Source: Planctomycetota bacterium | GTDB lineage: Bacteria > Planctomycetota > UBA11346 | NCBI GenBank assembly: GCA_013816485.1 | Contig: JACDEI010000016.1 | Coordinates: forward strand, 1 to 64,000 | Length of the DNA: 64,000 nucleotides | Direction: 5' to 3' | Shown here: one piece after another, positions 11,031 to 18,274 of the stretch | How the letters are laid out: each line of letters begins with the position of its first letter | Numbering within the stretch: the first letter of the stretch is position 1 | Notes under the pieces: model-generated | What the model saw: only the letters and a program-made list of their open reading frames with translations | The model's database searches: none | What the model was told of the DNA's origin: nothing | Translations under genes and position numbers: made by a program

Positions 11031-11888
11031 ATGGGCCTGGGCTCCGTCATCCGTCTGGCCGTGGTCGTCGGCTGGCTCGCGTTGTTCGTACCGCACATCG
11101 TACGGCACGCGGCTCCTGGGTTGGGACTCACCGCGCGTGATAACGCTGGTGGGATGCTGGCGGCGAACCTGGGCAAGGAGTACCTCTACGACCTCATCCG
11201 TTCCACCGGTGGCAAGCTGGGTACCTGCCGCCTGTCGTTCGAGCAAATCGAGCAGGGTTTCGCTCTGGAGACCGAGCTGCGGCTCGACGACCTGGGCCGA
11301 CTCGCTCCTGGACTGGGACTGCTGCCGCAACTGCGCGAGGCCGGATCGCGCGAAGTGCGCATCCTGTTGCGTGAACTGCTCGACGGCGATCAGCACTTGA
11401 TGTCGCTCACCGCCAACGGTCGCGCCTTCGGCATGGACCTGCTCGCGGATGGGCGGATCGGCCCTGATGGCCTGCGCGGCACCTACACCCTCGGCGACGG
11501 CACACCGGCACCCTACCACCTGCCCGACATCGGTGCCGACGCCGGCCAGGGCAGCGATCTCGCCCTCAACCTGCCGCCCGGCCTTGAACCGGGCAACCAA
11601 TTCACCACGCGGCTGCTGAGTCCCGATTACGCCCGCATGCGTCTGACCGCCACCACTGCGGTGTTCACCGCCCAGGCGCATGAATCGCTGTCGACCATCG
11701 CCGGTCCGCGCGCGTTGCTGAAGGTCGAGATGCAGGTCGACGCGCGAGTGGTGTCGCACCTGTGGTGCGATGGCAATGGCACGGTCTACCGCAGCCGGCA
11801 GCAGGACGGCGGCATGGAACTGCGCCTGATGCAGATCCGCGAGGTCGGTGGCCGGATTCTGTGGCCGCCCGGAGCAGCAACGCAATGA
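11031..11888 (+). CDS. Membrane-anchored hypothetical protein, 285 aa
   Basis: It begins with one hydrophobic segment (SVIRLAVVVGWLALFVPHIV) that acts as an uncleaved anchor or signal peptide. The remaining 260 residues look like an extracytoplasmic, mostly beta domain with motifs such as GTYTLGDGTPAPYHLPDIG and LLKVEMQVDARVVSHLWCD. I know no family for it. It starts 4 bp after the lptD-like stop and overlaps the phytoene/squalene synthase start by 4 bp (ATGA at 11885), so the three genes form an operon. The context suggests an envelope-biogenesis accessory, possibly a partner of LptD, but this is inference. Confidence 0.72.
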   Translation: MGLGSVIRLAVVVGWLALFVPHIVRHAAPGLGLTARDNAGGMLAANLGKEYLYDLIRSTGGKLGTCRLSFEQIEQGFALETELRLDDLGRLAPGLGLLPQLREAGSREVRILLRELLDGDQHLMSLTANGRAFGMDLLADGRIGPDGLRGTYTLGDGTPAPYHLPDIGADAGQGSDLALNLPPGLEPGNQFTTRLLSPDYARMRLTATTAVFTAQAHESLSTIAGPRALLKVEMQVDARVVSHLWCDGNGTVYRSRQQDGGMELRLMQIREVGGRILWPPGAATQ

Positions 11889-12907
11889 CGGTGGACGACG
11901 ATCGCCGCTTCTGTGCCGAGATGCTGCCCAAGGTGTCGCGCACCTTCGCCGCCTGCATCCGCTTGTTGCCACCCAAGGTCGAGAACGCGGTGCTGATCGC
12001 GTACCTGTTATGCCGCATCGCTGACACCATCGAGGACACCGCTGATCTGCCGGTGGCGGACAAGGAACGGCTGCTCGCGCATTTCCGCACCTGCCTAGAT
12101 GACGGCGGTCCCGATGCCGGCCCCCTCACGTCGGCCTTCGCTGCCGAGCGCACGCCCGATGAACAACTGACCGCACGCGCCGACATCACCCTGCGCGAGT
12201 TCCGCCGCCTGGATGCCGGACAACGACAGGCGATCCGGCCGTGGGTGCAAGAGATGTGTGACGGTATGGCGGAGTTCGCGCGCATCCATGCGCGTGCGCG
12301 ACCGGATCATCTCGAAGCCCTGGCGAGCATCGACGAGCTCGACCGCTACTGCTACTACGTCGCCGGCACCGTCGGCCATCTGCTAACCGAGCTCTTCCGT
12401 CTGCACCATCCGCGCCTGACCCGTCGCCACTACGACCGGCTCAAGGCGCTGTCGACCAGCTTCGGTCTGGGACTGCAGCTGACCAACATCATCAAGGACG
12501 TCGCCGACGATCGCCAACGCGGCTGGAGTTTTGTCCCGCGCCAGCTCTGCCACCTAGCCGGCACCACGCCCGAGGCGCTCCTGGCGCCAGAGGCTTCGCG
12601 TCAGAGTGCACTGGTGATGCAGCTCTTAATCGCCAAAGCCAAACAGCACCTGCGCGACGCGCTCGACTATTGCTGCGCCTTGCCCCGCAGTGCCTACCGC
12701 CTGCGGTTGTTCTGCCTGACGCCGTTGTTCTTCGCCGTGCGCACCCTGCACAAGGCCGAGCGCGACCCGCGCCTGCTCGATCCCGGCCACAAGGTCAAGA
12801 TCACCCGCGGCGAGGTCTACCGCATCCTCTGCACCACCTACGTGCTGGCACCGAACAACCACTTGGTGCGCGCCTACTGCCGGCAGTTGGCGGGTAAGAA
12901 ACGTTGA
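11885..12907 (+). CDS. Squalene/phytoene synthase family enzyme
   Basis: A 340-residue head-to-head prenyl synthase. The first Asp-rich motif is DTIED, the second lies in LTNIIKDVADDRQRGWSFVP, and the signature YCYYVAGTVGHLLTELF is intact. These enzymes condense two farnesyl- or geranylgeranyl-diphosphates to make squalene (for hopanoids or sterols) or phytoene (carotenoids). The start ATG overlaps the preceding stop (ATGA), with GGAGC nine bases upstream. Its position in an envelope-lipid block next to a fatty acid desaturase favours a membrane lipid role such as squalene, but substrate choice cannot be read here. No hpnC, hpnE or desaturase partner for carotenoids is present in the window. 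Confidence 0.88.
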   Translation: MTVDDDRRFCAEMLPKVSRTFAACIRLLPPKVENAVLIAYLLCRIADTIEDTADLPVADKERLLAHFRTCLDDGGPDAGPLTSAFAAERTPDEQLTARADITLREFRRLDAGQRQAIRPWVQEMCDGMAEFARIHARARPDHLEALASIDELDRYCYYVAGTVGHLLTELFRLHHPRLTRRHYDRLKALSTSFGLGLQLTNIIKDVADDRQRGWSFVPRQLCHLAGTTPEALLAPEASRQSALVMQLLIAKAKQHLRDALDYCCALPRSAYRLRLFCLTPLFFAVRTLHKAERDPRLLDPGHKVKITRGEVYRILCTTYVLAPNNHLVRAYCRQLAGKKR

Positions 12908-13115
12908 TCAGGGAAACGTCTCCCGCCTGAGACAGCCTTTTCGGAGTTGCTGGCGCTGAATTGACCTGCCACCAGTCATTTTGAGAGCATGGAAGGTTGC
13001 CCAAGGAGGTAGAGACAGCCCACCGGTTTGCCGGTAAAACCATGTGGCGAACTGGGGACAACCCCGATGATCCCTTTACGGTTAGTTCCTACTTAAGTGG
13101 GACGTTCCCGCTCTT

Positions 13116-13179
13116 GTGTTCCTCTTTCGTGTTCCTCTTTCGTGCTCCTCTTTCGTATTCCTTTTTGTATTCCTCTGCC
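13116..13179 (+). repeat. 13-bp tandem repeat in the desaturase leader
   Basis: Five imperfect copies of GTGTTCCTCTTTC precede the desaturase start by 20 bp. The rest of the gap after 12907 shows no gene. In-frame translation of the array would give a run of Phe/Val/Leu, which falsely extends the desaturase reading frame upstream. Confidence 0.75.
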
Positions 13180-13199
13180 CGCCACGCCGGAAGCCATCA

Positions 13200-14147
13200 A
13201 TGTCCCTCTCGCCTGCTCCCCTAATCGACGCCCGCCAGTTCCGCATCTGGGATCCGCGTGCTTGGCTCACCTGTGCTCCGGGTGAAGTGCCGACCCTGCT
13301 GTGGGTCATCGGCCTGCATGTCGCCCTGGTGGTCGGGCTGATCCTGCTGCCGCTGCCGCCGGTCTCAGCGATGATCGCCGCAGTCGTGCTGCTCTTCCTG
13401 GGTGGCCTCGGTACCACCGTGGCCTACCACCGCGCGCTGGCGCACCGCGCCGTCACGCTCAATCCGGTGATCGAACAGATCCTGATCTTCTTCGCCCTCT
13501 GCAATGGTTCGGGCTCACCGCGCAACTGGGTGACGATGCACCGTTTCCATCACCAGCAGAGCGACAAGCCGGACGACATCTCCAGCCCGCACTACGGCGG
13601 ATTTTGGTGGTCGCACCTGCGCTGGCTGTGGCAGGCCGAACAGCCTGACAAGGATCGCTTGGTCAAAGATATGACCGCGTTCCGTTACCGCATCTGGACC
13701 ACCATCCAGGTGCCGATGCTCGGGCTCGCGGTCGGTGCCGGTGCGGTGTATTTCCTCTTCGTGCCGTGGCAGGAAGCCTTGGCCGCCATGTTGTGGATCG
13801 GTCCCGTGCGACTGGTGTGGGCGCTGCACACCCAGTGCACCGTCAACAGCATCTGCCACCTCGGTGCCATCGCTGACCACGGCGGCTCCAGCCGCAACGT
13901 CGGCTGGCTGACCATCGCGCACATGGGCCAGGGCGAGAACTGGCACGCGAATCACCACCGCGCGCCGGCGAATCCGCGTATCGGCCAAGGACTGCAACTT
14001 GATCTCGGCTGGTGGTCGATCCGCGCACTCGGTGTCATGGGTTTGGCCAAGTTGAAGAATTCCAAGGCCACCAAGGTCGCGGATGATCAAGGGCAGGGCG
14101 CTGAGGCCGAGCAACCACTCGAAGCAGAAACCATTTCGCAACGTTGA
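13200..14147 (+). CDS. Membrane acyl-CoA/lipid fatty acid desaturase
   Basis: A 315-residue membrane-bound di-iron desaturase of the delta-9 type. The three histidine boxes are present in order: HRALAHR (HxxxxH), HRFHHQ (HxxHH) and HANHH (HxxHH). Hydrophobic stretches around LLWVIGLHVALVVGLILLPL and the following VSAMIAAVVLLFLGGLG give the usual membrane spans. It puts a double bond into acyl chains to adjust membrane fluidity. I start it at MSLSPAPLID (13200), preceded by GGAAG; the upstream in-frame part is the tandem repeat. The C-terminal 30 residues are a polar, probably disordered tail. It converges on apbE with 24 bp between the stops. Confidence 0.9.
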   Translation: MSLSPAPLIDARQFRIWDPRAWLTCAPGEVPTLLWVIGLHVALVVGLILLPLPPVSAMIAAVVLLFLGGLGTTVAYHRALAHRAVTLNPVIEQILIFFALCNGSGSPRNWVTMHRFHHQQSDKPDDISSPHYGGFWWSHLRWLWQAEQPDKDRLVKDMTAFRYRIWTTIQVPMLGLAVGAGAVYFLFVPWQEALAAMLWIGPVRLVWALHTQCTVNSICHLGAIADHGGSSRNVGWLTIAHMGQGENWHANHHRAPANPRIGQGLQLDLGWWSIRALGVMGLAKLKNSKATKVADDQGQGAEAEQPLEAETISQR

Positions 14148-14171
14148 CGCGCCGATCGACGAGCGATCGCT

Positions 14172-15212
14172 TCATATCTGCTTTGTTGGCGTCCTCATCC
14201 CACGTTGCAAACCCGTGGTCAGGTGCAAACCGCCGTCCGCATCGACGAGCATCGCCTCGACCTGTGGCAGGCGTTCTGCGAGGGCCAATCCCTGTCCTGG
14301 ACCCAGGACAAAGATCGCCGTCGCCAGCGCGTCGGCGCGGCCGGTGGTCTCCGCCATCACCGTGACGCTCTGACATCCGCGCGCCGGCCACCCGGTACGC
14401 GGATCGAGGATGTGGCAGTACATCCGGCCATCGACGGTGATGTAGCGTTCATAGTCGCCCGACGTCACCACCGCGAGATTGGCCAACGGCAGGACCGCGA
14501 GGTTCTCCACCAGGTCGCGCGGATGACGGATCGCCACCCACCACAACCGCCCACCATCGTTGCGGCCATTGGCGTAGATGTCGCCGCCGGCATTGACGAC
14601 GAAACGACGTAGGCCGCGACGTTTGAGCAACGCCACCGCGTGATCGACGATCGCCCCCTTGGCGATGCCACCCAGGCCGATGTGCACGTCATGCGCCAGC
14701 AGGCGCACGGTGCGGGCCGCGGGATCGAGCTGCACCTGGCGGAAATCAACGCGCCGCACCGCCTGCGCGATGGCGGCGGGATCGGGCAGGCGCGGCGGCC
14801 ACGCCTTGAAATCCCACAAGCGGCCGGCGCTGCGCCAAGTGATATCAAACGCGCCATCACTGTCGTGTCCCGCTTGGATGCCATCGCGAATGACGTCGAA
14901 GAGTTCCTGATCGACCCGCACCGGACGGCGGAAACCATCGCGGTTGATCGCCATCAACTGGCTGTCGTCACGCCAGTCGGTCATCATCGCTTCAAGACGC
15001 GCCATCTCGGCGATGGCGGCGGCGATGGCGGTCTCGGCGGCGAGCGGATCCTCTTCCAGCACCAGGATGCGGATCTCGGTGCCCATCAACCCAACCACGC
15101 GTTCGACCCGCCTGCCACCCTCACCCGCGAGCAGGCTGGCATTGAGCAACGGACGTTGGGTCTTGCCGGTGGTCGGCAACGGTTGCAGCGCATGGTCGAC
15201 TGGAGGATTCAT
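14172..15212 (-). CDS. apbE: FAD:protein FMN transferase (ApbE family)
   Basis: A 346-residue enzyme that attaches FMN to threonine of extracytoplasmic target proteins, using FAD and Mg2+. Family motifs: HIGLGGIAKGAIVDHA, NAGGDIYANG, TSGDYERYITVDGRMYCHIL followed by DPRTGWPARG, and RADALATAIFVLG. The start ATG overlaps the stop of the TlpA-like gene by 4 bp (ATGA), making this the last gene of a four-gene operon. No N-terminal signal peptide is obvious, which is unusual for this mostly periplasmic family, so cytoplasmic action or a non-classical route is possible. No typical flavinylation target (Na+-NQR/Rnf subunit or FMN-binding domain) is encoded in the window. Confidence 0.92.
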   Translation of the reverse strand: MNPPVDHALQPLPTTGKTQRPLLNASLLAGEGGRRVERVVGLMGTEIRILVLEEDPLAAETAIAAAIAEMARLEAMMTDWRDDSQLMAINRDGFRRPVRVDQELFDVIRDGIQAGHDSDGAFDITWRSAGRLWDFKAWPPRLPDPAAIAQAVRRVDFRQVQLDPAARTVRLLAHDVHIGLGGIAKGAIVDHAVALLKRRGLRRFVVNAGGDIYANGRNDGGRLWWVAIRHPRDLVENLAVLPLANLAVVTSGDYERYITVDGRMYCHILDPRTGWPARGCQSVTVMAETTGRADALATAIFVLGPGQGLALAERLPQVEAMLVDADGGLHLTTGLQRGMRTPTKQI

Positions 15213-15670
15213 GGCTTGGTGATCCCCAATCTGGTGAGCGCTTCGGTGAGCTGGCCGAGCGAGCGTCCACGCGCCAGCTCCTTCCCGTCGGCTGCGAACA
15301 GGATCATGGTCGGCGTGGCGTCGACCGCGAACTTCCCGCCGATGGCCAGATCGCCATCGAGGATGACCGGATAGCCGAGCTGGTTCCGCGCCGCACTGGC
15401 ACGTGCGGCATCGACCTCGGTGTCGATGGTGCACGACACCAGATCAAGACGCTCGCCCACCTCGCGGTGGAACCGTCGCAGCGCGGGCATCTCGCGCACG
15501 CACACGCCGCACCAGCTCGCCCAGAATACCAGCACCAGCGGACGCCCGCGTTTCACCGGATCGATCTCCAGCTTAGTGCCGGCCAGCGTGGTGCCGGACA
15601 ACGGAAACTCGACCGCCGACAAGGTGGAGCCACAGGTCAGAACCATCAGCGTCAGCAGGATCAGGCGCAT
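15209..15670 (-). CDS. TlpA/ResA-like periplasmic thioredoxin
   Basis: A 153-residue exported thioredoxin-fold protein with the signal peptide MRLILLTLMVLTCGSTLSA. The redox motif is WCGVC in LVLVFWASWCGVCVREMPAL, with the cis-Pro loop VDATPTMILF. Such proteins reduce or exchange disulfides outside the cytoplasm, for instance in cytochrome c or metal-site maturation. It begins 4 bp after the DUF3570 stop and overlaps apbE by 4 bp. With the Cys-ending DUF4266 lipoprotein two genes upstream, a job in keeping those cysteines reduced or delivering them is a reasonable but untested idea. I reject an upstream start because it would lie inside the DUF3570 gene. Confidence 0.88.
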   Translation of the reverse strand: MRLILLTLMVLTCGSTLSAVEFPLSGTTLAGTKLEIDPVKRGRPLVLVFWASWCGVCVREMPALRRFHREVGERLDLVSCTIDTEVDAARASAARNQLGYPVILDGDLAIGGKFAVDATPTMILFAADGKELARGRSLGQLTEALTRLGITKP

Positions 15671-15674
15671 GGCG

Positions 15675-16814
15675 TCAGAACTCCACCCGTTGGCCGATGA
15701 TGACCCAGAATGCGGACAGGCCGTTGTCGCGGTCGTAGGCGAACAATGAGACATCCCAATCGGCCTTGTAACCGAACAGGCTGCCACCCAGGAATCCGGC
15801 TTTGAGGCCGACCATGTGGCCGATGAAATCGCCCAGATCGGGATCCGAGGTGCGGTATTCCGACAACGGCTCGATGAAGGACTCGCGGTAGTATTTCGCC
15901 GCCTGCTGGACGTGCAGACGGTAGGTCGGCTCCAGCAGCAGACGCCGACCGAGCAGGTAGTGGCTGTAACGCACATCCAGGGTGACCGCGCTCAGGCCCC
16001 AGTCGTCGGTGTAGTAACGCGCACCGATCTCGCCGGCGCTGTCGGTGCCGAAGCTGTGCCGCCAACGTGTGGTCAACGCCGTACGTGAGCGGCTGTCCGG
16101 CAGCTCCTCGCTGTATTCGCTGGTGGGAGTGAACACCGAATTGTAACTGGTGGCGAGGAATCCGCTCTGCTCGGTGTGGGACAGACTGAGCGACAACAGG
16201 TCGTACGGCGTCAGCACCTGCTGCCAGCCGAGATCGAGCGTGTAGGTGTCGCGCGCCTCGCTGCCTTCCTCGTCTCCGTTGAAACGGATGAGGTCGACGG
16301 TGTCCATGAACACTTGGAGATCCGCCGACAACGCGGTGTTGCGTCCCGGCAGGTTCCACGTCACGCCAGCGTTGGCGCCGGAGCTGAGATAAGCGTATTC
16401 TGCCGCGAACTGCACGCCGATCCGCCAATCGACCTGGTCGCCCTGTTCGCTCCACCCACCGCCCAGACCAACACGGTAGTTGCCGCTGGCACCACCCTGC
16501 TGCGCCTGCCAGTCGGCGTTGTGCGCCCGTTCGATCGACGCTGCCGACACCACGTCACCCAACGCCCGCAGGCTGAGCGTACCGGTATCGGTGATCTGTT
16601 TGCGCGCGAGGATCACCGCCTCGAACACCGAGGCATCTTCGTCGACCTGTTCGATGCCACCGTTGTCCTGCTGGTTGTAGGCCGAGAGCTTGAGCGTCAG
16701 GTCGCCCGGACGATCGCTGTCGGCCAGCGGGAGCGGTTGCACTTCCAGTTGCTGATCGGCCGCAGGCAGCAGACCACTGAGCGGGAAGATCCAGACGAAA
16801 CGGCTCAGTTGCAT
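15675..16814 (-). CDS. DUF3570-type outer-membrane beta-barrel
   Basis: A 379-residue protein with a signal peptide (FVWIFPLSGLLPAAD) and a string of amphipathic beta strands ending in an aromatic C-terminus (WVIIGQRVEF), the usual signal for outer-membrane barrel insertion. Its order with DUF4266, thioredoxin and ApbE genes matches what I know of the DUF3570 family. Function is unknown; a transport or anchoring role is inferred. I choose ATG 16814 because GGGAGG (16821-16826) lies 6 bases upstream; a TTG at 16820 would add two residues. The start lies inside the last codons of the DUF4266 gene, a 10-bp overlap. Confidence 0.8.
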   Translation of the reverse strand: MQLSRFVWIFPLSGLLPAADQQLEVQPLPLADSDRPGDLTLKLSAYNQQDNGGIEQVDEDASVFEAVILARKQITDTGTLSLRALGDVVSAASIERAHNADWQAQQGGASGNYRVGLGGGWSEQGDQVDWRIGVQFAAEYAYLSSGANAGVTWNLPGRNTALSADLQVFMDTVDLIRFNGDEEGSEARDTYTLDLGWQQVLTPYDLLSLSLSHTEQSGFLATSYNSVFTPTSEYSEELPDSRSRTALTTRWRHSFGTDSAGEIGARYYTDDWGLSAVTLDVRYSHYLLGRRLLLEPTYRLHVQQAAKYYRESFIEPLSEYRTSDPDLGDFIGHMVGLKAGFLGGSLFGYKADWDVSLFAYDRDNGLSAFWVIIGQRVEF

Positions 16815-17035
16815 CCGCAACCTCCCGCCCCGACTGAGCTGAAACCGCCGATGGCGCCTTCACGCGGGGTGATGATGTGGCCCATCATCTCGCTGTGCAG
16901 GTGATCATGGTCGAAGGCCATGATCGGATCGGCGAGACGTTGTTTCTGGTTTACCCGCACTGGCGTGCAGCCGCCAGCCAGCAACCCGATGAAGCCCGCC
17001 AAAAGGATGCATCCGCAACGCTGGGAGATTCGCAT
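16805..17035 (-). CDS. DUF4266 small lipoprotein ending GGCGCN
   Basis: A 76-residue protein. The N-terminal signal ends in a lipobox-like LLAGFIGLLAGGC, so it is probably a lipoprotein. The mature part carries the family features I associate with DUF4266: LADPIMAFD, a His-rich DHDHLHSEMMGH, REGAIGG and the terminal GGCGCN with two cysteines. No function is established to my knowledge. The tail looks like a metal- or cofactor-binding or modifiable peptide. It is the first gene of the DUF4266-DUF3570-TlpA-ApbE operon, and its last codons contain the ribosome site and start of the next gene. No strong ribosome site precedes its own ATG. Confidence 0.82.
   Translation of the reverse strand: MRISQRCGCILLAGFIGLLAGGCTPVRVNQKQRLADPIMAFDHDHLHSEMMGHIITPREGAIGGFSSVGAGGCGCN
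16821..16826 (-). promoter_or_regulatory. Ribosome binding site inside the DUF4266 coding tail
   Basis: On the minus strand this reads GGGAGG, six bases before the DUF3570 ATG. It is made by the codons for Ala-Gly-Gly of the GGCGCN tail, so the conserved tail and the translation start of the next gene share the same bases. Confidence 0.75.
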
Positions 17036-17116
17036 GCGGGGATCTTGGCCGATCGCGGGCCGCCCGTCACCAGTACTTTGGTCCCACGTTGAGGGCGGGT
17101 GGCAACCGCCGACGGG

Positions 17117-18145
17117 TCAGGGAGTTCCTGGTTTGACGCAGCGGAAGCCGATGTGCGGCGAGCCGGTGTCGTAGGCGCTGCCACGACGCGCACCTGGGCG
17201 ATAGCTCTCACAGTAGGTCACGTGGCAGAGGAACGAGCCGCCGCGCGTGACCCGCTTGAGCGCGGTCGGCTCCTGCGGATCCCACGGACGTTCAGGACCC
17301 TGGGGATCACTGGCCACGCCGGCGCGCGCAGCGATGGCATAGGCATCCGCGCGATACCAGTCGCTGCACCATTCCCACACGTTGCCAGCCATGTCGTGCA
17401 GACCGAAGGCGTTCGCCGGATAACGTCCCACCGGCGCGGTCGCGGCGAAACCATCGGCCGCGGTGTTCATGTCGGGGAAACGTCCCTGCCAGATGTTGGC
17501 GACCGCGCCATCGGTGTCGCTGAGCTGCTGATCGCCCCAGGGATATCGTTTGCCGCTCAGGCCGCCGCGCGCGGCGTATTCCCACTCGGCTTCGGTCGGC
17601 AAACGTTTGCCTGCCCAGGTCGCGTAGGCCACCGCGTCGTCCCACGACATCTGCACCACCGGATGATCGTCCTTGCCGGTGATGTTGCTCTGCGGTCCCG
17701 CAGGATGCCGCCAATCCGCGCCATGGACCCACTGCCACCACTGGGAGTAGTCATTGAGGTCATTAAGCTGCTTGGACGGCGGGATGAACACCAGCGATCC
17801 AGGAGCAAGCACGCTGTCGTCTGGTTTCGGCGTTCCGGGCGGAACCTGCTTCTTCAATTCCTCCCAGTCGACCGGTTTCTCTGCCGTGGTCTTGTACCCG
17901 GTCGCGCTGACGAAGGCGGCGAACTGCGTGTTGGTGACCTCGCTGCGATCCATCCAGAAACCGCTGACGCGCACGCCGTGCACCGGGCGTTCGTTGTCGT
18001 TGGTGTCCGGCAGCTTGCTGCCCATGGCGAACTCGCCCGCCGGGATCCACACCATGCCCGGCGGTGCCGGCGCGGGTTCCGCCGCCGAGGCGCAGATGAG
18101 CAGCAACGACAACGCGGCGACACGGGAGAAGAGAGCGGCAACCAT
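17117..18145 (-). CDS. Secreted formylglycine-generating enzyme (SUMF1 family, both cysteines present)
   Basis: A 342-residue protein with a signal peptide (AALSLLLICASAAEPAP). The fold motifs are complete: MVWIPAGEFAMGS, DRSEVTNTQFAAFV, KRLPTEAEWEYAARGG, GLHDMAGNVWEWCSDWY and the active-site segment RGGSFLCHVTYCESYRPGAR, with Cys307 and Cys312 matching the copper-binding cysteine pair of true FGEs, then GFRC. It should oxidise the sulfatase motif Cys to formylglycine, probably in the periplasm. The secreted sulfatase at 36.3-37.8 kb is a possible client. In contrast, the SUMF1 domain on the kinase at 4.4 kb lacks this pair. It stands alone between DUF4266 and the transglutaminase-like gene. 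Confidence 0.88.
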   Translation of the reverse strand: MVAALFSRVAALSLLLICASAAEPAPAPPGMVWIPAGEFAMGSKLPDTNDNERPVHGVRVSGFWMDRSEVTNTQFAAFVSATGYKTTAEKPVDWEELKKQVPPGTPKPDDSVLAPGSLVFIPPSKQLNDLNDYSQWWQWVHGADWRHPAGPQSNITGKDDHPVVQMSWDDAVAYATWAGKRLPTEAEWEYAARGGLSGKRYPWGDQQLSDTDGAVANIWQGRFPDMNTAADGFAATAPVGRYPANAFGLHDMAGNVWEWCSDWYRADAYAIAARAGVASDPQGPERPWDPQEPTALKRVTRGGSFLCHVTYCESYRPGARRGSAYDTGSPHIGFRCVKPGTP

Positions 18146-18274
18146 GGCGTGGCATCCTCAACGGTTCGCCAGAAGTATGGGGCGGGCTCCGCCTGCTTAC
18201 AGGGCAAGGTCCAGGGATTGGACGTTTAGCGGATAACCCACCACCCGACCAGCAACACCCTGGCTACCCGTGTC

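Noticed and set aside
8855..11176. 773-residue open frame opposite the lptD-like gene
   Set aside because: It mirrors codon bias of a GC-rich gene, has no known motif and His/Arg-rich composition; the plus-strand gene has clear family motifs.
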